From Methanoculleus chikugoensis (GTDB lineage: Archaea > Halobacteriota > Methanomicrobia > Methanomicrobiales > Methanoculleaceae): 64,000 nt of DNA. The notes under the pieces were generated by a model that saw nothing but the letters and a program-made list of their open reading frames with translations, did no database searches and was not told where the DNA came from. The position numbers were made by a program, and so were the translations under genes. The stretch is from assembly GCF_019669965.1 (NCBI RefSeq), contig NZ_AP019781.1, positions 558,001 to 622,000 on the forward strand, given 5' to 3'. Positions 32,916-41,264 of the stretch are shown here, piece after piece; the stretch's first letter is position 1, and each line of letters begins with the position of its first letter.

Positions 32916-33769
32916 CCGACCACCCTTGCCAGTGCTTCGTCGAAGGCGTATTCGAGGCCGTATTTCCGTTTGAAGTACTGGAGGATGTTCTCGATGTCGC
33001 GGTTGAGGATCTCGCCGGCGTTCGGGTGGGCGGTCTCCACCCACTGCGGCCAGTCGATCAGCCAGCACTGCTCATCGTCGACCATGACGTTGAACTCGCT
33101 CAGGTCGCCGTGGACGATCCCGAGGCGGTAGGCCTCCCCGATGTTCTCGAGGATCTCGTCGAGAATCGGTCCGGGCTCTTCGAGGTCGGCCCGCGAGAGG
33201 TTGACCCCGGGGACAAACGACATCGCCACGACGTGCCGGTTCTGGTCGATCGGGAGCGGAACCGAGACGGCGGGGTGGAGGATCTTTAGAGCGTCGTACT
33301 CCATCTTCGCCGAGTTGCTCGAAGCGAATATCCAGGGGCAGTGCCCGGTCTCCGGCATGTAGCCGCGCTTTACGCGGGCGGACTGGAACGACCGCTGTCC
33401 GACCCGGTGGAACTTCAGCACGACGACGCCGAGGCCCATCGCCTCGTAGACCTCTGACTCCTTCCCGACGCCGATCAGCGTCCCGAGCGCCTGAACGGTG
33501 CCCCGGCGGGTGAGGGTGTGGAGGGCCAGGGTGTCGTAGCCGTTGAAGACGAGCGCGTAACCCTCGTAGGGGGTCTTCTCGTACCTGACCATATCCATGG
33601 CCATCAGCCTGCCCAGACGGTAGGAGAGCTCGGACTCCGAGAACCGGGTGGCCGACTTGAGCACCTCGAGCGGCACCCACCGGTACCGGCGCATGAGACG
33701 TTCGAGGGCGAGCAGGATCTGGAGTTCGTAGGTGTGCAGGGATCGCACGTATTCTGCAGGAACGGGCAT
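32912..33769 (-). CDS. rio2: RIO2-type serine/threonine kinase
   Basis: 285 residues. The N-terminal winged helix (about 8-85) is specific to RIO2. The atypical kinase domain has GVGKESEVY (P-loop), the lysine in VVVLKF, HGDLSEFN (catalytic Asp222, Asn227) and LIDWPQ (metal Asp239). Archaeal RIO2 acts in 40S/30S subunit maturation. Directly upstream and divergent is the tRNA thiolase gene. Its stop overlaps the DUF460 start. Confidence 0.95.
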   Translation of the reverse strand: MPVPAEYVRSLHTYELQILLALERLMRRYRWVPLEVLKSATRFSESELSYRLGRLMAMDMVRYEKTPYEGYALVFNGYDTLALHTLTRRGTVQALGTLIGVGKESEVYEAMGLGVVVLKFHRVGQRSFQSARVKRGYMPETGHCPWIFASSNSAKMEYDALKILHPAVSVPLPIDQNRHVVAMSFVPGVNLSRADLEEPGPILDEILENIGEAYRLGIVHGDLSEFNVMVDDEQCWLIDWPQWVETAHPNAGEILNRDIENILQYFKRKYGLEYAFDEALARVVG

Positions 33770-33818
33770 CTTCTACACCATTTATGTAGCGCGGTGATAA
33801 AAGGATGATCGAGAAAGC

Positions 33819-34712
33819 ATGAAGTGCAGCAAGTGCCGCCGCGACGCGATTCTTTTCCAGCGATACTCCGGGCTGCACCTCTGCGAGCAGCATTTCAACC
33901 GGGATTTCGAGGCGAAGGCGAAGCGGGCGATCCGGGAGCACCGCTGGATCGAGTCGGGGGATACGGTGGCGGTGGCGCTCTCGGGGGGCAAGGATTCGAG
34001 CGCCGTCCTCTTCTTCCTCCACCGGCTCCTCGGCGAGCGCCGTGACGTCCGGCTGATGGCGATCACGGTGGACGAGGGGATATCCGGCTACCGCGACCCG
34101 GCCCAGGCCCGGGCGATCACCGAGAGCATGGGCGTCCCCTGGGTGACGGCAACGTTTGCCGACGAATACGGGATCACGCTCGATGAGATCGTGGGCAGGA
34201 AGGGAACGGGCCTCTCCTGCTCCTACTGCGGCGTGCTCCGCCGGGCGCTGATGAACCGGATTGCCCGCGAGCATGGCGTCACGAAGTTTGCTTACGGGTT
34301 CAACCTGGACGACGAGGCGCAGTCGGTCCTGATGAACGCTCTCCGGGGGGATGCCGACCGGCTCACCCGCCCCATGCGGGAGGTTGAGGGGATGGTTCCC
34401 CGGATCAAGCCGTTCATGTACATCCCGGAGCGCGAGGTGGCGCTGTATGCCTTCCTCCACGTCGAGGGGTTCGACCTCGCGGGCTGCCCCTATGCGGGCG
34501 ACGCTCTCCGGGGCGACGTCCGGGGCATCCTCGACGATTACACCTACCGCCACCCGGCGACGAAGTATTCGCTCGTGAACCTCGGCGAGGCCCTCCGGGA
34601 ACCGGAGAGACCCGAGGCGGAGGGGTTTCGGATATGCGAGAGGTGCGGAGAGCCGTGCGGGAGGATCTGCCGGACGTGCCAGATCCTGGATGAGATGCGA
34701 CGGGGAGATTGA
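33819..34712 (+). CDS. tRNA-thiolation adenylyltransferase, TtcA/Ncs6 (TIGR00269) family
   Basis: 297 residues. The PP-loop VALSGGKDSSAVLFF follows an N-terminal zinc knuckle (CSKC...LCEQH). CSYCGVLRRALMN gives the central catalytic Cys pair region, and the C-terminus holds a second zinc site (CERCGEPCGRICRTC). The family adenylates tRNA uridine or cytidine for 2-thiolation; archaeal members such as NcsA act at U34 using a SAMP/sulfide source. The exact position here is not proven. Divergent from rio2 with 49 bases between. Confidence 0.9.
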   Translation: MKCSKCRRDAILFQRYSGLHLCEQHFNRDFEAKAKRAIREHRWIESGDTVAVALSGGKDSSAVLFFLHRLLGERRDVRLMAITVDEGISGYRDPAQARAITESMGVPWVTATFADEYGITLDEIVGRKGTGLSCSYCGVLRRALMNRIAREHGVTKFAYGFNLDDEAQSVLMNALRGDADRLTRPMREVEGMVPRIKPFMYIPEREVALYAFLHVEGFDLAGCPYAGDALRGDVRGILDDYTYRHPATKYSLVNLGEALREPERPEAEGFRICERCGEPCGRICRTCQILDEMRRGD

Positions 34713-35156
34713 GCGAAAGGAGCCTGATAGCGGATAGGTGTGTCTACCGACCGCGAGGGTGAAGCGTCAAATAAGGACGTTTCCGGAAGCATTCTGTTTT
34801 TGGGGTAAATCCCGGGGCAATTCTGTTCTACTCGCTTAACCCCGTCAACCGATATTTCTTGGATGTCGCCACGCACTGCCCCCGCCCCGAGGGGCGGGGA
34901 ACGACTGCTGGAACAGCAGGAGTTTAAGTACCGCAGGTGCGAATGAGGAGGCCGAAGGCCGGGTGGGGTGGGGGTTACAGCGTCCCCTTATGCGACAGAG
35001 ACAGGGGAGGGGGGGATGCTCCCCCCTCCCCGTCAGCCCCTCCCCCGCGTGGCGATATCCGATGGAAATCCGCGTACAGGATATGTGAAGTTCTAAAGAA
35101 TGGCAGGCGGTAGAGGGGAACCGCGCTTGCCCCTCTCTGCAACAGCCCCTCGACCC
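34713..35156. other. 444-bp convergent intergenic region with several hairpins
   Basis: No coding frame is credible. Hairpins seen: CCCCGCCC-CGAG-GGGCGGGG (34880-34899), CTGCTG-GAA-CAGCAG (34905-34919), ACC-GCA-GGT (34930-34938), GGCC-GAA-GGCC (34950-34960) and an 11-bp stem GGGGAGGGGGG...CCCCCCTCCCC (35004-35031). The density of structure suggests transcript ends for both neighbours, or an unrecognised RNA. Confidence 0.45.
35004..35031. terminator. strong GC hairpin downstream of pgiA
   Basis: A perfect 11-bp stem with a 6-base loop (GATGCT) lies about 125 bases past the pgiA stop and about 290 bases past the thiolase gene stop. No T-tract is present on either side, so it may define 3' ends by structure or processing rather than intrinsic termination. 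Confidence 0.35.
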
Positions 35157-35879
35157 CTACCGCATCGTGAGACACCCGCCGGTAATTGCGGCGAATATCT
35201 CCATGAACTGCTCCGGGTGGTTCAGGAACGCGACCGATCGCGGCCGCCCGACCAGATCGTAGAGCCCGACCCCTCTCTCGATCCCGAGTTCCGGGACTTC
35301 CACCGGGTTGCAGTAGCGCACCGGCGGGGCATCGGGGTAGCGCGGGTTCTTCACCAGCGCCCCGCCCTCCATCTCGTAGTAGGCGGCTCCTTTCAGGTCT
35401 GCGTAGGGGGCGTAGTTGCTTGAGAACTCCGACGAGACGAGGTTCGCCATCACGAGTTCCTCCCTTCCGGGGTTGATGGTCACGTGGCCGTATCCCGGCG
35501 GGATCAGGATCTTGTCGCCGGCGGTGCCCTCGATCATCACCACGTCGTCGGCATCGCGGGTCTGGAGGAGGTAGTGCCCCGTCCCCTCGAGCACCTCGTA
35601 GATCTCCGGGTAGAGTTCTCCTGCCGGGTTCTTGGTGTGGTAGTGGCCTTTCGTCTTGACGTACTCTCCGCAGAGCGTCCGGGCGGGGATAACGGTGATA
35701 TCGTAGCGAATGTGGTGCTGCCGGAGCCATTCCCGGTCCCTCTCGCTCTTCGCGAGATCCCGGTACATAAAATAGAGGGGCTGATCGGAGGTGCAGCGGG
35801 GATCTGCGAGAACCTCTCGCATCTCCTCGATTGTCCTTATCTGCGGCTCCGCTTTGGGTCCGTCCCAGTACCCGTTCAT
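35157..35879 (-). CDS. pgiA: cupin-type glucose-6-phosphate isomerase
   Basis: 240 residues. GHYHTKNPAGELYPEIYEVL and PPGYGHVTIN are the cupin metal-site motifs; His79, His81, Glu88 and His132 have spacing close to the metal ligands known in archaeal cPGI. It interconverts glucose-6-phosphate and fructose-6-phosphate in gluconeogenesis or glycogen metabolism. Its ATG overlaps the stop of a surface-protein gene (ATGA), so the two are cotranscribed and coupled, which is unexpected for a sugar-phosphate enzyme. Confidence 0.93.
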   Translation of the reverse strand: MNGYWDGPKAEPQIRTIEEMREVLADPRCTSDQPLYFMYRDLAKSERDREWLRQHHIRYDITVIPARTLCGEYVKTKGHYHTKNPAGELYPEIYEVLEGTGHYLLQTRDADDVVMIEGTAGDKILIPPGYGHVTINPGREELVMANLVSSEFSSNYAPYADLKGAAYYEMEGGALVKNPRYPDAPPVRYCNPVEVPELGIERGVGLYDLVGRPRSVAFLNHPEQFMEIFAAITGGCLTMR

Positions 35880-37159
35880 CTCTGTTTCTTACGGTACACG
35901 AATATATAATACCCTGCTCCGATGATCACAGCCAGAACGGCGATGAGGAAGACCGGATTGGTGAAGAGCGTGCCCTGCCTCTGTTCGAGCGCGACCCGCA
36001 CTTTCATGGTGTCCGATATCTTGCTGTTGTCGAGGTTGTCGCGGTAGCGGATCTCGGAGTCGATCCCGTACTCCTTCGCGGTGCCGGCACCGTCGACGTT
36101 CACCTCGAACCGTGCCGTCGCGGTCTCGCCCGGAGCGAGGTCGCCGAGGAAGGCGGTGTCGTCGTTGCTGGTGAAGGGGTCGACGGCGCTGATCCGTGCC
36201 TGAGCATTGTAGACCGTTGCCGCTCCTGAGTTCTTATACACGACTTCAAGGATGCTCTTCTGGCCCAGGTAGAGCGTCGACGGGGGTGAGACGACCTCGA
36301 AGGCGATCTTGCCGCCTACGGGAAGGCCGATCGTCGTCGGCCGGGAGGTCACCGTCTTGCCCTCGTAGTCCTCGTAGGTGACCGCGACGTCCAGCGGGTA
36401 GGACTGGGGCTCTGCGGTGTTCGCGACCGAGACCTTGAACTTCACGTCCACCGTCTCGCCCGGTTCGAACGTCCCGATGTATGCGTTGCCGTCGGTGGGG
36501 ATGAGCGGGCTCGCGCCGCTTCTCGTGACCATCGCGATTGCCTTACTCGCCGTGTCGTGGCCGACGTTCTTCAGGGTCATGTAGACGTAGCCTTCCGTGC
36601 CGACGTTCAGCGACTCGGAGCGGATGTCAAGAACCTCGACCTGAAGGTCGGGCGTGACCTGCACGGTGAGCGGCAGGGTCAGGGTCTTCTTCTGGTAGTT
36701 GTAGCGGAGAACGTCGCCGTAATCTTCAGCGTCCTGCAGGTAGGTGTAGGTCACCTCGAGCGGCAGCGTGTATGTGCCCGGCTCGGCAGAATCCGCCACC
36801 TTCACGTTGAAGACGGCGTTCGCGGCGCCGCCGCCCGCGATGTCTCTCACGAACTGGGGGTCCGTCTTGACGGTGAACGGCGCGTCGCTGCTCTTGAGCG
36901 TCACGGTGACCAGTTTTGCGGTGTTCGGCTGGTCGTCGGGCGTGACGATGGTCGAACCGACCATCTTGTGGGTATTCAGGCCGCTGTTGGATATGATGAC
37001 CCCGAGCTGGGTCTCGGCACCCGGTGCGAACTGGTTGGTGCCGGAAATTGTTGCCGACAGATCGGGGCTTCCATAGAGGTACTTGACGCCCTGCGCCGCC
37101 CCCGGCGCAGCCAGGAGTGCCAGCAGGAGCATCAGTACGGGTAGGTATTGCCAACGCAT
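35876..37159 (-). CDS. secreted COG1361/S-layer-like protein with C-terminal anchor
   Basis: 427 residues. A signal peptide (MRWQYLPVLMLLLALLAAPGAAQG) is followed by three Ig-like/CARDB-like beta domains of about 120 residues, each carrying NTG or NSG-type strands (ISNSGLNTHKM, LKNVGHDTAS, YKNSGAATVY) and 'PGET' turns. A C-terminal membrane helix (FLIAVLAVIIGAGYYIF) with KKQR in the cytosol anchors it. Such proteins are surface or exporter-associated components. AAGGTGA before the ATG is a good ribosome-binding site. It is coupled to pgiA and divergent from a TrmB-like regulator. Confidence 0.82.
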   Translation of the reverse strand: MRWQYLPVLMLLLALLAAPGAAQGVKYLYGSPDLSATISGTNQFAPGAETQLGVIISNSGLNTHKMVGSTIVTPDDQPNTAKLVTVTLKSSDAPFTVKTDPQFVRDIAGGGAANAVFNVKVADSAEPGTYTLPLEVTYTYLQDAEDYGDVLRYNYQKKTLTLPLTVQVTPDLQVEVLDIRSESLNVGTEGYVYMTLKNVGHDTASKAIAMVTRSGASPLIPTDGNAYIGTFEPGETVDVKFKVSVANTAEPQSYPLDVAVTYEDYEGKTVTSRPTTIGLPVGGKIAFEVVSPPSTLYLGQKSILEVVYKNSGAATVYNAQARISAVDPFTSNDDTAFLGDLAPGETATARFEVNVDGAGTAKEYGIDSEIRYRDNLDNSKISDTMKVRVALEQRQGTLFTNPVFLIAVLAVIIGAGYYIFVYRKKQR

Positions 37160-37169
37160 CTCTTCACCT

Positions 37170-37191
37170 TGTTGTTATATTAGCAACAACA
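37170..37191. promoter_or_regulatory. inverted repeat between the COG1361 and TrmB-like genes
   Basis: TGTTGTT (37170-37176) and AACAACA (37185-37191) are perfect inverted copies separated by ATATTAGC. The surrounding 37160-37215 is very AT-rich and contains the core promoters of both divergent genes (AATAAATG on the minus strand, TATATATAC on the plus strand). The position fits an operator for the neighbouring TrmB-like protein. Confidence 0.5.
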
Positions 37192-37223
37192 TTTATTGCT
37201 AAACAGTATATATACATGATGGA

Positions 37224-38015
37224 ATGAAGGCTCTCCGGGACGTCCCAACTCCCCTCCTCGAATCTCTCAAATCGCTGGGACTTACGAAGTACGAGGCCCT
37301 CGTATATATCGGGCTTCTCAGAACGGCGGGCGCGACTGCAACGGAAGTCCACGAGATCTCCGGCGTGCCGCGCGCATCCGTCTACCCGGTCCTCGATCGG
37401 CTCGTCCAGAAAGAACTGGTCAGTGTCTCGCACACGACACCCAAGCGCTTCGACGCGGTTCCTCCCGACCAGGGCGTCGAGAACCTGATGCGCCGGATCG
37501 AGAGCGACGCAGAGAGCGCCCGGGCGGGCCTCGACGTCTTTTACCGGGAGAAGGAACTGGAAGGCCGGGGCGACCAGGAACTGGTCTGGACGATCTACGG
37601 CGAAGAGAATATCAGAACCCGCCTTGCAGGAATGTTTAAGAGTGCGGAGCGGAGCGTGGAGTTGCTCGCGACGGGGGATCTCCTCCAGCGGAGCGTACTC
37701 TCGCTGCTCGATCCCGTTCCCGGCTCCGTGCCGGTCGAGATCGTCACCGACTGCTGGACAGGCGAGCAGCCTTCCCGGTTCCGTCTCCATGTCCTCCCGC
37801 TCGCCGCTCTCTGCAAAACCCCTATTCTCGCGGAGAAACTGCTGCCGTACGAGAGATCCGGCGTCTTCCTGGTGGACGATACCCGGGCGCTGCTCTGGAT
37901 GGAAGGCGCCGACGGTCAGCCCTCCGCCCTCTATTCGGAGTCTGCGGGGCTCGCGCTCTTCGTGCGGCGGCATATCGCCACCGTCATGGAATGGACGAAG
38001 GCTGCGGTTCAGTAA
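37224..38015 (+). CDS. TrmB-family transcriptional regulator
   Basis: 263 residues. The N-terminal winged helix (SLGLTKYEALVYIGLLRTAGATATEVHEISGVPRASVYPVLDRL, about residues 17-60, given here as known TrmB strands and helices) is followed by a coiled coil around 95-115. The C-terminal effector domain (about 120-255; ENIRTRLAGMFKSAERSVELLATG) resembles TrmB/PLD-like sensors. Effector unknown; the coupled pgiA makes a sugar or sugar phosphate an attractive guess. It overlaps the convergent NrpR-domain gene by 7 bases. Confidence 0.87.
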   Translation: MKALRDVPTPLLESLKSLGLTKYEALVYIGLLRTAGATATEVHEISGVPRASVYPVLDRLVQKELVSVSHTTPKRFDAVPPDQGVENLMRRIESDAESARAGLDVFYREKELEGRGDQELVWTIYGEENIRTRLAGMFKSAERSVELLATGDLLQRSVLSLLDPVPGSVPVEIVTDCWTGEQPSRFRLHVLPLAALCKTPILAEKLLPYERSGVFLVDDTRALLWMEGADGQPSALYSESAGLALFVRRHIATVMEWTKAAVQ

Positions 38016-38758
38016 TCGTCCAGGTAGCCCATCTCCCGGATATCAATCAGCCCTTTGAGCGCCCGGGTCACGACCGGCCGCCCGGTCTCTCCAAAGGCCG
38101 CCATCGCGTTTGTGCCCCCGACCATCGCCACGCCCACGTACTGCGGGCTCACCGGGACCCCGAGCAGGGGGACGTTCGGGGCGCCGACGTCGAGGATGCC
38201 GGAGAACCCTATACCCGTAAGTTCGTCGAGCACCGCGCCCAGGAGATGTTCGGCCTCCATGTGGCACTCCCTGATGTTGGCGAGGATGTTGCCCTTTCCA
38301 TGGCTCATAACGTCGAGGATCGACGTGGCCTCCTGGGAGATGAGAACCTCGAGGGGATCGAGCGTGGTGTCGCGGTAGAGGATCAAGCTCGTGAACCGTT
38401 GCGCAACCCTCTCGTCGACCTCGACGATCCCGCCCCCGATCGGGCTCGCCGGGATGCCGCGCTGGAGAAGAAGGGCGTCGAGCGTGATACTGCACACCGT
38501 GCAGATGGCGTGCCGGCCGTCCGGCACGGTGTAGCCGCCGACCTGCTCCCCCGGCCCGGCGACCAGAAGCCGGTCGCTGATGGTGATGCCCCGTTTGTGC
38601 GCCTCTTTCATGATGGAGAGCGCGAACTCGAGGTCGGGGCTCTCGATGAGCGAGAGGTTGTAGATGATCTTCCCCGTGTCGTCCTCCGGGCGGTAGGTCA
38701 CCTTGAGCGCGTACTCCTCGATGCGGTGGTTGGTGAACTTCAGGGGAGCGTGCATCAT
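38009..38758 (-). CDS. stand-alone NrpR regulatory domain protein (DUF128)
   Basis: 249 residues from ATG 38758 (an adjacent ATG at 38755 is equally possible). The whole protein is one DUF128/NrpR domain: IIYNLSLIESPDLEFALSIM, ITISDRLLV, and the C-terminal VAMVGGTNAMAAFGETG. In NrpR this domain senses 2-oxoglutarate to control nitrogen-fixation and assimilation genes. No winged helix is present, unlike NrpR or NrpRI, so DNA binding would require a partner. No nitrogen gene is adjacent. Confidence 0.85.
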   Translation of the reverse strand: MMHAPLKFTNHRIEEYALKVTYRPEDDTGKIIYNLSLIESPDLEFALSIMKEAHKRGITISDRLLVAGPGEQVGGYTVPDGRHAICTVCSITLDALLLQRGIPASPIGGGIVEVDERVAQRFTSLILYRDTTLDPLEVLISQEATSILDVMSHGKGNILANIRECHMEAEHLLGAVLDELTGIGFSGILDVGAPNVPLLGVPVSPQYVGVAMVGGTNAMAAFGETGRPVVTRALKGLIDIREMGYLDDY

Positions 38759-38956
38759 TAGATTTCTTGCCCTGCAGGAGAAAAAAGTGTTGTCTTCCGG
38801 ATTCGCCGGATTCGGCAGACAGAAGCACGGTGCGGCGCCGGCCTTTCGCCGCCCCGCGCATCCCGGCGTCATGCTTTTTTGCCCGCCCCGTTACCATCCA
38901 CTGCCCCCCTCTCGAAGGGAAAACTAATTCTATCTCCCTGTGGTATTGTTAGATGA

Positions 38957-39922
38957 ATGGAGAGTGGGACTCGGGAAAAAGCCCGGAACGTGCTGAAGCG
39001 GATCCTTGCCGCGGCCTCCTACGACGTCGAGGAGGTCGGCGACCCGCTGGATCTCTCCGTGATCGGGAGCGAGGATGCCCTGGTGGTTCTCTGCTCGGAC
39101 GATCCGGAGACGATTGGGAGTTTCGATTCGATGATCTACCGCCTGCGCACCGGTGAGGACGACTGGGTCTGCAGGAAACTGCTCTTCACCCTCGATCCGG
39201 AGGTGCAGACGGAGGACTGCATCCGGTGGGGGCCCGATGAGTTCGTCCGCTACGCAGGCAGAGCCGCGCTTGCGGAGGTGCTCGGACAGAACCTGATCCT
39301 GGATCTCCCCCTGCCGGCCCGGACGGTTCGGCGGGGGCGGATCGAGGCTTCCCCTGCGCCGATGAAGGAAGAGTTGCAGGATGGGCCGGAGTTGCCCCAC
39401 CTCCCGGTGAAGATCTCCGAGAAACGTGCCTGCGGCATCGCCGGGCTGCAGGGGACGGCGAAGTGCCGGTTCATCCCCTACTGGAACTACCGCTACGTGA
39501 GCACCGGCGAGCGCGAGGTGAAAGACCGGCTGGTCTCCTTCGACGCCGAGGGTGCCGGGGCAATCAACGCCATCAACGGCCTGAAGATGGAGATCAATCC
39601 CGGCGAGATCGAGCGGGGCCCGGTTCCGTTCGGTTCCGAGATCGTCGCCACCCGGCTCGTGCGGGAGGACGTGGAGGAGCAGCTCGTGCGGGACATCATC
39701 GACCGTCTCACCCAGAAGGTGCGGTTCCGCTACGAGAAGGGCGACGCCATCTTCTACGAGGAAAAGACCCTCAAACCCGACCGGAGCAACATCACCGTCG
39801 ATATCGAGGCCGTCTACGTGCCGGTCTGGCAGGTGCGGGGCGGGAGCAAGATCGTCGAGGTCAACGGGTTCACCGGCGAGATCCTCTCGATGCCGATGGA
39901 CGAAGGCGTCGAACTGCTGTAG
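38957..39922 (+). CDS. conserved-looking protein of unknown function, operon with disulfide reductase
   Basis: 321 residues, soluble. The N-terminal 90 residues (helix, then YDVEEVGDPLDLSVIGSEDALVVLCS) have the rhythm of a restriction-endonuclease-like alpha/beta fold, but catalytic residues are not clear. The middle contains KCRFIPYWNYRYVS, and the C-terminus DIEAVYVPVWQVRGGSKIVEVNGFTGEI is beta-rich. I do not recognise a named family. It ends 9 bases before the FAD-dependent reductase gene, so the two are probably cotranscribed and functionally linked. Confidence 0.7.
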   Translation: MESGTREKARNVLKRILAAASYDVEEVGDPLDLSVIGSEDALVVLCSDDPETIGSFDSMIYRLRTGEDDWVCRKLLFTLDPEVQTEDCIRWGPDEFVRYAGRAALAEVLGQNLILDLPLPARTVRRGRIEASPAPMKEELQDGPELPHLPVKISEKRACGIAGLQGTAKCRFIPYWNYRYVSTGEREVKDRLVSFDAEGAGAINAINGLKMEINPGEIERGPVPFGSEIVATRLVREDVEEQLVRDIIDRLTQKVRFRYEKGDAIFYEEKTLKPDRSNITVDIEAVYVPVWQVRGGSKIVEVNGFTGEILSMPMDEGVELL

Positions 39923-39931
39923 GAAGAGATC

Positions 39932-41251
39932 ATGATCATCGTCATCGGCGGCGGGCCCGCGGGGAGGCTCGGAGCGATCCACCTCGCGCAGGCGGGGAAG
40001 GATGTCCGGCTCGTCGAGCAGCGCAGCATCGGGGGACAGTGCCTTCACGAGCGGTGCATGACGATCTGTGCCTTGAACGACATTGCGCGGCTCATCGAGT
40101 CTGCCAGAACCCAGAAGGATCTCGGGATCCTCGACTCGGTGCCGACTGTCTCATACCCGGCGATCCGGAAGCGAATCTGCGAAGTCCAGAATAAACTCTC
40201 CTCGGTTCTCGATGCGGAGACCCGCCGGGCGGGGGTCGAGATCGTCTACGGAGCCGAGGGCCGGCTGGAGGGTGACCGGGTCTTCATCGACGACGAGGAG
40301 GTCCGGGCCGACGCGGTCCTCGCGGCCACCGGGTCGCGGCCAGCAATCCCCGATATCCCCGGCACCGACCTCTCCGGCGTCCATACCTACCGGACGCTCC
40401 CCGCCATGCCCGATCTCCCCCGCCGCATGGCCGTCATCGGCGGCGGAGTGGTGGCGGCGGAGTTTGCCCATATCTTCCACGCCTTCGGGGTCGAGGTCGA
40501 GATGATCGCCCGGCACGGGCTGCTCCGGGATCTCGACGAGAAGATGCGCGCCGCCGCGTTGCGCGACCTTGCCGGGGTCGGCATCCGCGAAAGGACCCCC
40601 GTTGCGAGCATCGAAGGCTGCGGAAGGGTCCGCTCGGTCATTCTCGCCGGCGGCGAGGAGATCGAGGCCGATGCCGTGCTGCTCGCAACCGGTCTCGTCC
40701 CCAACTCAGAGATGCTCCAGGGGCTTGAGAAGCGTCCGGACGGTGCCGTCGTCGTCGACCGGCGGATGCGCACGAGTGTTCCGGGCGTCTACGCCGCCGG
40801 AGACGTCATCGGCCCGCCCTACCTCACCCCCGCGGCCCGGAGGGAGGGCGTGGTGGCGGCCGAGAACATCCTCGGCCGCGAGACCGTCATGGACTACGAG
40901 GGTATTCCGCAGGCGATGAGTCTCCGCTACGATTACGCCTTCGCCGCGACCGCCGACGGAGGTATCACCCTCTCGGCCCCCGCGCCCGCGGGCCCCGGTT
41001 CGTTCTGGGACGTGGCGGGCGGCTGGGCGGGGCTTGCCCAGATCCGGGTCGATCCCGAAAGCGGCCGGCTCCTCGGGGCGGCCGCCGCCGTACCCGGGGC
41101 GTCGCTCCTCCTCTCCTACATCGGCTACCTGATGAAGCGGGGCATCACCGTCGACGACTTCGACGAGATCGTCGAGGTCCACCCCTCGACCGACGGCGTC
41201 TACGGGCTCGCCCGCTACGCTGCCGGGATGCTCAAGAAGAAGAACGAGTGA
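39932..41251 (+). CDS. pyridine nucleotide-disulfide oxidoreductase (dihydrolipoamide dehydrogenase-like)
   Basis: 439 residues. The FAD loop IGGGPAGRLGA, the redox-active pair Cys37-x4-Cys42 (GGQCLHERCM), the NAD loop IGGGVVAAEFA and GVYAAGDV are class I disulfide reductase motifs. The C-terminal dimer motif that supplies the catalytic His-Glu pair reads HPSTDG (His417, Gly422) where HPTxxE is usual, so the Glu is missing. Substrate is therefore uncertain: lipoamide is not implied, since no 2-oxoacid dehydrogenase genes are nearby. It forms an operon with the unknown protein at 38957-39922. Confidence 0.85.
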   Translation: MIIVIGGGPAGRLGAIHLAQAGKDVRLVEQRSIGGQCLHERCMTICALNDIARLIESARTQKDLGILDSVPTVSYPAIRKRICEVQNKLSSVLDAETRRAGVEIVYGAEGRLEGDRVFIDDEEVRADAVLAATGSRPAIPDIPGTDLSGVHTYRTLPAMPDLPRRMAVIGGGVVAAEFAHIFHAFGVEVEMIARHGLLRDLDEKMRAAALRDLAGVGIRERTPVASIEGCGRVRSVILAGGEEIEADAVLLATGLVPNSEMLQGLEKRPDGAVVVDRRMRTSVPGVYAAGDVIGPPYLTPAARREGVVAAENILGRETVMDYEGIPQAMSLRYDYAFAATADGGITLSAPAPAGPGSFWDVAGGWAGLAQIRVDPESGRLLGAAAAVPGASLLLSYIGYLMKRGITVDDFDEIVEVHPSTDGVYGLARYAAGMLKKKNE

Positions 41252-41264
41252 TCTGATAGCAGAG

